From the NCBI GenBank assembly GCA_036541255.1, contig JAZHDD010000040.1:62001-126000 (forward strand): 64,000 bases of DNA, in the 5' to 3' direction. The notes below the pieces were generated by a model. It was not told the DNA's origin. It worked only from the letters and a program-made list of their open reading frames with translations, and did no database searches. The stretch's first letter is position 1. Each line of letters starts with the position of its first letter. This document shows positions 33,851 through 42,245 of this stretch, one piece after another. The position numbers were made by a program, and so were the translations under genes. This DNA comes from Paucidesulfovibrio sp036541255. Lineage in GTDB: Bacteria > Desulfobacterota > Desulfovibrionia > Desulfovibrionales > Desulfovibrionaceae.

Positions 33851-35701
33851 TCAGAAGCCTGGCAGGCCGCCAAACCCCCTTGTGGCCCAGTAAACCGCTG
33901 TCAGTCCGATCAAGACGATGTTGGCTACAAACCACATGGGTATGCCAATACGCAGGTAGTCCTTGGGCTCCAGATAACCGGAGGCGTACACGATGGCGTT
34001 CGGCGGAGTGCCGATGATCAGGCAGTACGCAAAGGACGAGGCGATTGCCGTGGACATGGCCATGAACGGCAGATACGTCGTGCCGGGATGCACGATGCCG
34101 GCCATATTCAGGGTGATGGGTCCGACCGCAGCCGCTGCCGGGCCATCCGCCATCAGGTTTGTGAGTACCGCAGTGAGGCCGTTGGACGTGAGCATCAACG
34201 GCAGGCCCTGATCCATGCCCATAGGGGCCATGAAGTCGACCACGGTCTTGGCCATCCAGTACGCGGCGCCGGTCTTGTCCAACACGCGGCCGAAGATGAT
34301 CGCACCAGCGTACAACCAGACCACGCCCCAGTCGACCTTCTCCTGGTAGTCACGCCAGTTGACCACACCAGCCAGCAGATAGGCCACGGCACCTGCAACG
34401 GCGATAACGCCGATGCCCAGACGCACAGGGTAAATACCCAACTGGAAGAAGGCCTTTTCCGTGAACCAGCCCCAGACCATGATGATGAAGATCACCAGAG
34501 CCCAAATCTGCTGCTTGTTCCAGCTGCCCATCTTGCCGATCTCGCCTTCCAGGTGCTTCATGGCTGGAGCCAGCGAAGTGATCCTCGGCTTGAAGCGCCA
34601 GTTGAGCATGCCCCAGGTGATGGGGATCATGACCAGAATGAACGGGAAGCAGTAGGTGACCCACTGGAAGTAACCGATGTCGAACCCGAACATGTCGGTC
34701 AGGTAGGTCATCATGATGACGTTACGGGCACCGCCGGACGGAGCGCCGGGGCCGCCGATGTTGCACGCCATGGCGATGCCGATCATCAGCATCTTGGCCA
34801 GCTCGGGGTCTTCCTTGATGTCGTCGGTAAGGCTGTTCTGATAGAGCAGCATACCGATGGGCAGGAACATGGCCGCCAGGGCATGGTCGGAGATGAACGC
34901 CGCCAACGGGGTGATGATCAAAAAGAAGATCAGCGTGATCCAACGCACGTTGGGCACGGCGAGTTTCTTGAACATCATGAGGCAAACGCGCTTGTCCACT
35001 CCGGTCTTGACGAATGCTGCCGCAAACATGAGCGAACCCATGATAAACCAACAGGCGTCCGACCAATAGAGTCCGGCAACTTCACTGCGCGTGACCACGC
35101 CCGAGAAGACCAGAATCAAACCGATGCAAAAGGCCACGCCTGGCAGGGGCATGCATTCCGTCACGAAGCAGAAGACCACGAACACGACCATGGCCATGGC
35201 AACCTTGATCTGCCAGCTGCCCTTGTCGGCCTTGACGCGGTCCTTTTCTGAGAGCTCGTCGTAATTCAACCGGTTCATGCGCACGTCGAACGCTGCCTGC
35301 AGCGTTGTTCCGTACTGTTCGTCGGTCAAACTCTGTTCGACGAATTCCTTTGCCCGCTTCAGGTTTTCACCGTCAACGGGAATCTTGTACTTCTTGCACC
35401 ACTTGGCATCACGCTTGAGGAAGCGCTTCTTGGACAGCGCGCCCATGCGCATATTCTGTTCCATCATCTGGCAGGTGGCCAACTGCCACTGCTGCAGATT
35501 GGACGCCTTTTCCTGGAACAATTCCTGCGCCAGGAAAGAGACGACGGCCTTCGGTCCCACCTGATACTGCGTGCCGACCTTCTGCATGCTCTTCGGCGTG
35601 GGCAGAACCAGGATGGCCGCAAATAGGATGACCGGTATAATAAGCAGCTTCCAGTTTACATACTTGTCGTACCCTGTAGCTTTTCTCTTTGCTTCAGCCA
35701 T
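33851..35701 (-). CDS. SLC13/DASS-family anion symporter (probable sulfate permease)
   Basis: A 616-aa inner-membrane Na+-coupled anion transporter. Family repeats are seen as NIGGPGAPSGGARNVIMMTY and, near the end, TSNGLTAVLTNLMADGPAAA and IIGTPPNAIVYASGYLEPKD (the SNT/GTPPN substrate sites). The core has SDHALAAMFLPIGMLLYQ. Unusually, TM1 (about 18-34) and TM2 (about 168-187) are separated by about 125 hydrophilic residues rich in Lys, Gln and Met. In sulfate reducers DASS proteins are among the candidate sulfate importers, but dicarboxylate transport cannot be excluded. It sits between receiver genes in the operon. Confidence 0.82.
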   Translation of the reverse strand: MAEAKRKATGYDKYVNWKLLIIPVILFAAILVLPTPKSMQKVGTQYQVGPKAVVSFLAQELFQEKASNLQQWQLATCQMMEQNMRMGALSKKRFLKRDAKWCKKYKIPVDGENLKRAKEFVEQSLTDEQYGTTLQAAFDVRMNRLNYDELSEKDRVKADKGSWQIKVAMAMVVFVVFCFVTECMPLPGVAFCIGLILVFSGVVTRSEVAGLYWSDACWFIMGSLMFAAAFVKTGVDKRVCLMMFKKLAVPNVRWITLIFFLIITPLAAFISDHALAAMFLPIGMLLYQNSLTDDIKEDPELAKMLMIGIAMACNIGGPGAPSGGARNVIMMTYLTDMFGFDIGYFQWVTYCFPFILVMIPITWGMLNWRFKPRITSLAPAMKHLEGEIGKMGSWNKQQIWALVIFIIMVWGWFTEKAFFQLGIYPVRLGIGVIAVAGAVAYLLAGVVNWRDYQEKVDWGVVWLYAGAIIFGRVLDKTGAAYWMAKTVVDFMAPMGMDQGLPLMLTSNGLTAVLTNLMADGPAAAAVGPITLNMAGIVHPGTTYLPFMAMSTAIASSFAYCLIIGTPPNAIVYASGYLEPKDYLRIGIPMWFVANIVLIGLTAVYWATRGFGGLPGF

Positions 35702-35747
35702 ATCGCACCTCTATCTTTTTTTCAGTCTGCACCGCCTTAGCGACGGA

Positions 35748-36647
35748 CTAACCGCCGATAATGCGACCAATCTCGAAAAACACCTCCTGCTCCCTCACAA
35801 CACCGAGAATCTTCCCAGCCTTGGCCACGGCAAGACGCCGCGCTTTCTGGGAAAACATGATTTCAGCGATTTCCATGAGGTTGGCATCGGCGTCGATAAC
35901 CGGGGGCGAGTCCGACATGATCTCGGAGACCTTTTTGTCGGCGATCTCCTTGATCCGTGAGGTGAACAGCCCCTGCCAGAACATGGCCGAGTATTGCAGA
36001 CTGTCGGCCATGGAGGGCTTGGGCGCGCTCAGATAGGCGGGGCGCGCTGCAGCGATGAGGTCGAGCGGGCTCAGGATGCCCGTCAGCTCACCGGACTTGT
36101 CAAAGACCAGGATAGAGCGGTGCCCGCTGTCCATAATTCTGTCGGTGGACGTAAGGCGTGTGCTCAAATTCCGCAGCTTGTCGATGGCGCCGCGGACGGT
36201 CTCATCCTCGGTGATGGTGGTGTAATCGGACAGCGCAATCATGACCTCCTGCGCAGTCCGTTCCCGATAAGGCTCCTGCTTTGCGGCGGATACGGCATCC
36301 CGGATTTTCACGGAAAGCAAATCCACGTCGCAGGGTTTGTTGAGGTAGTCGTGCGCGCCACTCTGCAACGCCTCCTGGGCGCTGGGCATGGCACCGTGCC
36401 CTGTGAGCATGATCACCGGCACATCCGCGTTTATTTCCTTAATCTTCTTCAGCGTTTCATGACCGTCCATCCCCTCCATCTTCACGTCGAGGATAACGAC
36501 ATCGGGTTTGGAGCTCATGAGTTCAAGAGCTTCTTCTCCGCTGGCGGCCATGACCATTTCATACCCTTTGCGCTCAAGAATCTTGGCGGTAGTGGTACGA
36601 AATCTCTCTTCATCATCGACCATCAGGACTTTTATGTTGATTGACAT
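35748..36647 (-). CDS. Response regulator with receiver and CBS-pair output
   Basis: A 299-aa protein. Residues 1-125 form a receiver (MVDDEERF, VILDVKMEGMDG, MLTGHGA, DYLNKPC). Residues about 140-295 hold a CBS pair (SDYTTITEDETVRGAID, RSILVFDKSGELTGILSPLDL, VSEIMSDSPPVIDADANLME, RRLAVAKAGKILGVVREQEV). CBS pairs bind adenine nucleotides, so this protein may join phosphorylation to energy state. There is no DNA-binding domain. Start is ATG 36647 behind AAGGAGGTTGAA. It lies 46 bases upstream of the SLC13 gene, as expected for a transporter regulator. Confidence 0.88.
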   Translation of the reverse strand: MSINIKVLMVDDEERFRTTTAKILERKGYEMVMAASGEEALELMSSKPDVVILDVKMEGMDGHETLKKIKEINADVPVIMLTGHGAMPSAQEALQSGAHDYLNKPCDVDLLSVKIRDAVSAAKQEPYRERTAQEVMIALSDYTTITEDETVRGAIDKLRNLSTRLTSTDRIMDSGHRSILVFDKSGELTGILSPLDLIAAARPAYLSAPKPSMADSLQYSAMFWQGLFTSRIKEIADKKVSEIMSDSPPVIDADANLMEIAEIMFSQKARRLAVAKAGKILGVVREQEVFFEIGRIIGG

Positions 36648-36675
36648 TTCAACCTCCTTTTCAGCGTCAATCACC

Positions 36676-37101
36676 TCAGACAACATTCCGACTCCGAGCC
36701 AAGTAAATTTTTTCCTCTAACCTCTTCCTCCTTTCAAAGGCCTCTTCCGACTTACTCAATAAACTCTTCATGCTGACCGGTTTGATCAGATAGTCGGACG
36801 CGCCGAGCCTGATCCCTTCCACGGCGGACTCCAGTGCGGCGTGGCCGGTCAACATGACGACTTCAATCATTGGATATAATTTTTTAACTTCCGAAAGAAC
36901 CTTGAGACCATCCATGCCTGGCATCTTGATATCCAAGAAAATGACGTGAACCTTCTCCTCCTGCAGGAGGCGCAAGGCATCCTCTCCGGTCGATGCCGTC
37001 AAGACCTCAATGCCGATCTTGGAGAACAGCTTTTTCGTTGTGTAAAGCAGCCGTTCCTCATCATCGACTATCATGATTCTCATCGTTTCTTTTTCTCGCA
37101 T
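36676..37101 (-). CDS. Receiver-only response regulator (first gene of the operon)
   Basis: A 141-aa receiver: IMIVDDEERLL, FLDIKMPGMDG with phospho-Asp, MLTGHAALES and DYLIKPV, and a basic helical tail. It is the first gene behind the -24/-12 promoter at 37204-37219. I kept ATG 37101; an inner ATG (37083, MRIMIV) would also give a full receiver. It lies 28 bases upstream of the receiver-CBS gene. Confidence 0.87.
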   Translation of the reverse strand: MREKETMRIMIVDDEERLLYTTKKLFSKIGIEVLTASTGEDALRLLQEEKVHVIFLDIKMPGMDGLKVLSEVKKLYPMIEVVMLTGHAALESAVEGIRLGASDYLIKPVSMKSLLSKSEEAFERRKRLEEKIYLARSRNVV

Positions 37102-37203
37102 TGGCTGTGGCCTCTCACCTTGGAACCGGAATGTTTCAGGCGGGGACCGGTTCCACTTGCTTCTCGCATTTCCCGCACTACTCCCTTGTCACGATCCCTA
37201 TTT

Positions 37204-37219
37204 AGCAAGGCGTGTGCCA
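37204..37219 (-). promoter_or_regulatory. Sigma-54 (-24/-12) promoter of the receiver/SLC13 operon
   Basis: Minus strand TGGCACACGCCTTGCT matches the consensus TGGCAC-N5-TTGCW exactly, with GG and GC ten bases apart. The predicted start lies about 90 bases before the receiver ATG at 37101. Confidence 0.85.
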
Positions 37220-37251
37220 CTATTTTTATATTTTATTACAAATGTTTATTC

Positions 37252-37299
37252 GCGCAAACTCGCAATACGGGAAAAAGCGCAAACAAAAGTTTCTCGCAA
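37252..37299. repeat. Direct repeats upstream of the sigma-54 promoter (possible activator sites)
   Basis: GCGCAAAC occurs at 37252-37259 and 37277-37284, and CTCGCAA at 37259-37265 and 37293-37299. They lie 35-95 bases upstream of the promoter on its strand, a usual place for enhancer-binding-protein sites. Function is inferred. Confidence 0.4.
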
Positions 37300-37523
37300 G
37301 GTCGCCCGCTCCAGAGGCATTTCTAAAAACACGTGATTCGAAGACCGGGTTGGTGGCCTCTGCAGAAAGCAATCGTATGACAAGGAAAAACCGCGCCTTG
37401 CACGTTCCTGGCCCGAACCTTTGCCAGCCATGCTTCCTGTCGCGGCAAAACCTCGTCAGGATTCATGGGGACGATATCCGCTTTTTCAGACGACCGAAAA
37501 AGAAGGCGGGAAACAAACACAAA
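37300..37523. other. Intergenic stretch without a supported gene
   Basis: Short frames occur on both strands, but none has a ribosome site plus a recognisable motif. I see no RNA structure. Confidence 0.4.
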
Positions 37524-37553
37524 GACCCCGCCAAGCTTTCGCCCGGCGGGGTC
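37524..37553 (-). terminator. Terminator of the third histidine kinase gene
   Basis: GACCCCGCC / GGCGGGGTC, nine perfect pairs. On the minus strand it is followed by TTTGTGTTTGTTT and lies 22 bases after the kinase stop. It separates this kinase from the downstream operon. Confidence 0.85.
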
Positions 37554-37575
37554 CTGATTGTGGAGGATAATAACG

Positions 37576-39309
37576 TCAGGCCTTGGGGGTGGGCAAACGC
37601 ACTGTAAATGTAGTTCCCACTCCCTTTTCGCTTTCAACGTCCATCTGTCCGCCAAGTCGGTCCACGATGCCGTGGCAGACGGAAAGACCGAGTCCCGTCC
37701 CCTTGCCCGGAGGCTTGGTCGTAAAGAAAGGAGTGAAAATACATTCCAGGTTTTCCGAACTTATACCGGTTCCATTGTCAGCCACCCGAATATCGACCAT
37801 GCCTCCTCCTGAAGACGTACAGGCGACATGTATCTCCCCGCCAGAGCCGTCGTGCCTGTCGGAAACGGCATGAATCGCATTGTTGAGCAGATTCAGCACA
37901 ACTTGTTGCAATTGACCGGGGTCGGCACGAGCAAATAAAGGACGATCCATGGGTTCAAGTACCAGTTGAATACCATTTACCGATGCCTTTTCCTCCACCA
38001 TGGACAGTATCTCCGGCAGGAAAAGACGCATGTCCACATCCTGAAGCGTTGATTCCCCATCCCTCCCGAATTTGAGAATGGCTTGGGTGATCTTGGCGCA
38101 ACGACTGATCTGCAACCGTAATTGCTCTACTGAAGTTATTATCTCATTATAATCTTCCGTTTGTTTGAGGTCCCCCTTTTCAACCATATCGGCAAGGACC
38201 ATTTCCATATAGGAAATGTCACTCTTCATCACCTGAAGAGGATTATTTATTTCATGGGCAATGCCCGTGGTCATCTCGCCAAGTTCGGCGAGCCTCGCTG
38301 CGCGATAGAGATGGTTGCGCAAGACATCCTTCTCCTGAAGGATCTGGAGCATGGCCCGCTCAATCCGGCCACTCAAAGCGAAGGCCAGAGCCACAATGAG
38401 TACGCCACCGGCAAGAAGAATCGCTGCGATCCAACTGAAGATTTCTTTGAGGGCCGTGTAGGCGTCGCTTTTTTCCTGGCGAGCTACCAACAGCCATTTG
38501 CCGTCATTGATGCGCGAAGATGCATATACGTAGTCGTTCCCGTTGGAAGTCGCCTCCACGATACGAACGCCCTGCCATGTACGCCCGCCCAAGTCGGGGA
38601 TATCCGCCTTGGAAAGCAGAGGAGCCTTGGAGCGGGGCTCGGTCTGATAACGCCCTTGGCCATCGAGAATCCAGGCTTCCCCTGTGGTGCCCATGCGTAT
38701 TTTTTCCACGATACCGCTGAAACGCACAGGGTCCATGGTGGCACGAAGTACGCACACGCCATCCGGAACGGTCCGCGCTACAGCAACGACAAAATGCGGC
38801 TCGTTACGATACCCCAAAAAAACATCGCTGACGTGATATCCCCGTTCCAATGTGGCAAGGTACCATGGGGCTTGAGCGTAATTCTTGCCTGCAAGGTCAT
38901 ACGGCCCGGCATAGGCCGCCTGCACACCGTCGGAGCGGATGAATCCTATATCGACGAAAGCCGGGCTGGTACGCCGGAGGGTCTGCAGTCGTTCGGCAAG
39001 ACACGCAGAATCAGCGAGTTCCCCAGGCGATGCAAGATCAAACAGGGTTTCCAAATCTGCTCTGCGTTCCAGCAGGTAGGAATCAATCATCCGGCCATGA
39101 TCCTCCACCACGCGGCGGACCGAATCGGCAGTGCTCGTTTTCACTCCGGTCGTAAAAGCCATGTCCCCAACGGCAAGGACAAAAAGGAAAGGCACCAATG
39201 GGGCCACGATCATGGCCGCCAACAGCATTTTTCGCATCCCCCTGAACGGCATGCCGCTCCCCACATTCATGCCTCGGGGGGTGTCGTTCTTGCTTTTCTG
39301 CGTGGTCAT
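37576..39309 (-). CDS. dCache-domain sensor histidine kinase
   Basis: A 577-aa kinase with TM1 at about 28-47, a periplasmic double-Cache-like sensor at about 55-285 (AAYAGPYDLAGKNYAQ, VSDVFLGYRNEPHFVVAV, GEAWILDGQG), TM2 at about 292-313, His352 in TTGIAHEINNPLQV, and the ATPase motifs NLLNNAIHAV, DNGTGISSENLECIFTPF and GKGTGLGLSV. The sensor shares the motif pattern of the kinase at 28224-29864, so both may bind the same ligand. It has its own -24/-12 promoter and terminator and is divergent from the AAA+ regulator gene. Confidence 0.9.
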   Translation of the reverse strand: MTTQKSKNDTPRGMNVGSGMPFRGMRKMLLAAMIVAPLVPFLFVLAVGDMAFTTGVKTSTADSVRRVVEDHGRMIDSYLLERRADLETLFDLASPGELADSACLAERLQTLRRTSPAFVDIGFIRSDGVQAAYAGPYDLAGKNYAQAPWYLATLERGYHVSDVFLGYRNEPHFVVAVARTVPDGVCVLRATMDPVRFSGIVEKIRMGTTGEAWILDGQGRYQTEPRSKAPLLSKADIPDLGGRTWQGVRIVEATSNGNDYVYASSRINDGKWLLVARQEKSDAYTALKEIFSWIAAILLAGGVLIVALAFALSGRIERAMLQILQEKDVLRNHLYRAARLAELGEMTTGIAHEINNPLQVMKSDISYMEMVLADMVEKGDLKQTEDYNEIITSVEQLRLQISRCAKITQAILKFGRDGESTLQDVDMRLFLPEILSMVEEKASVNGIQLVLEPMDRPLFARADPGQLQQVVLNLLNNAIHAVSDRHDGSGGEIHVACTSSGGGMVDIRVADNGTGISSENLECIFTPFFTTKPPGKGTGLGLSVCHGIVDRLGGQMDVESEKGVGTTFTVRLPTPKA

Positions 39310-39443
39310 TTCTTCCTGCCCATGCTCTTGGCGGTCCCGCTGGAAACCATTCCACTTCGCGGCACAGCGTAGCGGAAAATTCCGCTCTTCATACGCCCCT
39401 GATCAAGAAAGAAGCGCAGCCCTCGTGTTTTGCATGATATTGT

Positions 39444-39459
39444 AGCAACGGCCATGCCA
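39444..39459 (-). promoter_or_regulatory. Sigma-54 (-24/-12) promoter of the histidine kinase gene
   Basis: Minus strand TGGCATGGCCGTTGCT keeps GG-N10-GC and differs from consensus in one position (TGGCAT for TGGCAC). The predicted start lies about 120 bases before ATG 39309. Confidence 0.7.
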
Positions 39460-39593
39460 TTGCGAAAAATCATTGACGACGCTTCCACGCAAAGATAATC
39501 GAATATTTATTTAAATTAATAATAGCCTGTTACATCTTTTCTGGCGCGAACGACCCGAATTTGCGTGAATATCACACGGAGGTCCTCATTCTC

Positions 39594-42179
39594 ATGCCCA
39601 CGTCCACGAATACGACCCCGGACGACAAGCCTTGCTCCCGCTTCAGAATCTTCCACTCGCTCGGCTTAAAAAGCAAATTGATGCTGACCCTCATCCCTAG
39701 CGTCATCATCATTCTGATGGCCACAGGATATATCACTTATAAACTTTCCAGTGATTTCATGCACATTGCCCTCGAACGCAATGTCCGCGTCCGAGACTTG
39801 GCCCAGGCTCATGCCGTGGAAAGATTGTTGGACCGTGGTCGTCGGGATCTGCTCTATGCAGCCCGGCAGAACCTGGACGAACAAACCATGATCCGCTTCC
39901 TCAAAGACGTAAAGATTTCCGGTGGAACCAATTATTGCGAGTTCGCTTATCTTTCTCCAAACAGCGACGAGCATATTTTCCTGGTGGTCAAGGATGACCA
40001 AATCAAACGCATACCTGGGGACAAACTTGCCCAGATCAGTCCCAACCCCTTGCTCTACTTCGACCGCCTCCCTCTTATGGAAGACGGCGAAGTGCACCCT
40101 TCCGAAATATTAGCCGTTGAATATCCCTTCCCCTCCACCAGCAATGCGAACTACCGGTTCGAAGATCGCATTGTCCGACTCGTCACGCCGTACGAAAATC
40201 CTGAAACAGGCCAAAAAGGCTTCCTCAGCCTGGCAATTCCCGCACGAGACCTCCGTAACGTGCTTTCCCTCTACAACTCCAAGAAGTCCCCCCTCTGGGG
40301 ATATCCGCGGAGCGACGAGGTGCGTTTCAGTTTTCTTTTCGACTCCCAGGGATGGATACTTTTCCAGTCCGACGCTCTCGATCAGCCCGAAATGGAATTG
40401 ACCACTTTCCTTGCCCGCTCCGGATACAAAGGGACACTGGGCAGGCCGAGCCTGGATTGCGCATTTCGACCCAGCTCTTCCCACACCGACTATTGGGACA
40501 TGGTCGCTGAAGCCTCCGAGGGCAATAGCGGGCTTCTTCGATTGAACGACGATGGTCACAACTCTGACAAGGTCGCCAACTACTATCTTTCCTGGGCTCC
40601 GGTGCGTTTTACTGTTTCCCCGAACAAACCGCCCATGATCTATGCTGGAGCAGCGTACGTCGACAGAAGCCAAATGTTTCTCACCGCCGGCTACAAGTAT
40701 TTCGACGTGATGATCATCATCACTATTGGCAGTATTCTTCTGGTCTCTTTGCTGGTATATGGTTTGAGCCGTCTGATCACCGCTCCCATTTTCCGGCTCA
40801 CAACGGAAGTCACGCGAATGCAATCTTCCGGGCAACTACAACGTCTTGAACTGCCCGATTCCGGTTTTGAAACCACACAATTGCAAAATGCCATCAATGA
40901 CATGATTGATCGTGTGCGCGATCAGATGGAAGAAATACGACTCAAGGATGAGACAATCGAAAACGTGAACCTCAAGGAGAAAGTCTCACTACAGCGCGAA
41001 TTGATGATGCTTGACGGTATCCTGCAAGGAGAAATGCCGGAGATTGTCGGCGTTGGGCCGCGCATGGACATGTTCAAGTCAGACATCGCCAAGGCGGCTC
41101 AAGTTGACGTCGACCTGTTGATTACGGGCGAAACGGGCACAGGCAAACAGCTTGTGGCCGAAGCAGTGCACAACAACAGCAAACGCTCGGCGCATCCCTT
41201 CATTTCCCTGAATTGCGGCGCGTTGGACGAGAACCTGTTGCTTGACGCCCTGTTCGGACATGTCAAAGGCGCTTTCAGCGAAGCCAAAAACGACCGCAAG
41301 GGAGCGTTCCTCGAAGCCAATGGCGGAACCTTGTTCCTGGATGAAATCCAATCCGCCTCACCCAAGGTTCAGCAATCCCTGCTCCGGGCCATCGCCATGC
41401 GCAAGATCAAGCCATTGGGGCAGGACACCGAAGTGGACGTGAATGTCCGGCTCATTTGCGCGACCAACGCCAACCTGCAGGACATGATCGAGGACGGATC
41501 GTTCCGTGAAGATTTGTATTATCGCCTCAAGGTGCTGACCATCCAGACCCCCGCTCTTCGTGAACACAAGGAGAGCATCGCGGTCCTGGCGCTGCACTAT
41601 CTGCAACAGGCCGAGCAGTTCGTGGACCGGCAAAATCTCTGCCTGAGCAAAGGCGCCGTGCGTAAAATGACGGAATACGACTGGCCGGGCAACGTACGGG
41701 AGCTCATCAACAGTATCACCCGAGCGGCCGTCATGGCGGAAACCGACGTTATCCAGGCCGATGAAATCCGTGTGGAAGCCGAAGGGCTGAACTACGTGTC
41801 TCCTTTGGATCGTTCCGTTTCTCAGGATCTCGACGAAACGCCCCCCAGGCCACATCGCGCAACTCCGGAAGAGCGCGACATCGTATCCCGCGACCACCCG
41901 GTTGACGCGGAACCGATGGAGAAAATGCCACCCCGTAACGAAAGCCAGTCGGCCCATCTGGACCTGAACAGAAGACAGCGCAGGGCATTGCCGCTGATCC
42001 GCAAAAGCGGCACCATTTCCCGTAGCGACTACCAGGAAATCGTCGGGGGAAAACTGGCTTCCCGAACCGCCATCTACGATCTCCAGGACATGGTCAAAAA
42101 AGGCATACTCATCAAGGAAGGACGCGGGCCGGCAACACGATACGTGATCAATCCCAAAGCCCGGCTCTTCCCGCTCTAG
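39594..42179 (+). CDS. Membrane-bound AAA+ enhancer-binding-type regulator with altered GAFTGA loop
   Basis: An 861-aa protein. TM1 is at about 30-48 and TM2 at about 372-393, with a periplasmic sensor of about 320 residues between. A HAMP-like and coiled segment (394-480) follows, then an AAA+ domain (about 485-720) with Walker A GETGTGKQ, Walker B GGTLFLDEIQ and the arginine region FREDLYYRLKVLTIQ. The sigma-54 contact loop reads GAFSEA (residues 559-564) where the consensus is GAFTGA. The C-terminus is a winged helix (RQRRALPLIRKSGTISRS, LVKKGILIKEGRG-type wing) rather than a Fis helix-turn-helix. Start is ATG 39594, 11 bases after GGAGG. It is divergent from the kinase and probably controls the two -24/-12 promoters nearby. 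Confidence 0.85.
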   Translation: MPTSTNTTPDDKPCSRFRIFHSLGLKSKLMLTLIPSVIIILMATGYITYKLSSDFMHIALERNVRVRDLAQAHAVERLLDRGRRDLLYAARQNLDEQTMIRFLKDVKISGGTNYCEFAYLSPNSDEHIFLVVKDDQIKRIPGDKLAQISPNPLLYFDRLPLMEDGEVHPSEILAVEYPFPSTSNANYRFEDRIVRLVTPYENPETGQKGFLSLAIPARDLRNVLSLYNSKKSPLWGYPRSDEVRFSFLFDSQGWILFQSDALDQPEMELTTFLARSGYKGTLGRPSLDCAFRPSSSHTDYWDMVAEASEGNSGLLRLNDDGHNSDKVANYYLSWAPVRFTVSPNKPPMIYAGAAYVDRSQMFLTAGYKYFDVMIIITIGSILLVSLLVYGLSRLITAPIFRLTTEVTRMQSSGQLQRLELPDSGFETTQLQNAINDMIDRVRDQMEEIRLKDETIENVNLKEKVSLQRELMMLDGILQGEMPEIVGVGPRMDMFKSDIAKAAQVDVDLLITGETGTGKQLVAEAVHNNSKRSAHPFISLNCGALDENLLLDALFGHVKGAFSEAKNDRKGAFLEANGGTLFLDEIQSASPKVQQSLLRAIAMRKIKPLGQDTEVDVNVRLICATNANLQDMIEDGSFREDLYYRLKVLTIQTPALREHKESIAVLALHYLQQAEQFVDRQNLCLSKGAVRKMTEYDWPGNVRELINSITRAAVMAETDVIQADEIRVEAEGLNYVSPLDRSVSQDLDETPPRPHRATPEERDIVSRDHPVDAEPMEKMPPRNESQSAHLDLNRRQRRALPLIRKSGTISRSDYQEIVGGKLASRTAIYDLQDMVKKGILIKEGRGPATRYVINPKARLFPL

Positions 42180-42191
42180 CGAGGACAAAAC

Positions 42192-42222
42192 AAAGGCCGG
42201 AGGTTATCAACCTCCGGCCTTT
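42192..42222. terminator. Bidirectional terminator
   Basis: AAAGGCCGGAGGTT / AACCTCCGGCCTTT, 14 perfect pairs around a three-base loop, between the convergent regulator and deacetylase genes. Confidence 0.88.
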
Positions 42223-42245
42223 GCTGCTTTCCACGAAATTGCAGA

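Noticed and set aside
37252..37299. A small CRISPR or tandem repeat array
   Set aside because: Repeat units are only 7-8 bases with two copies each; no spacer structure.
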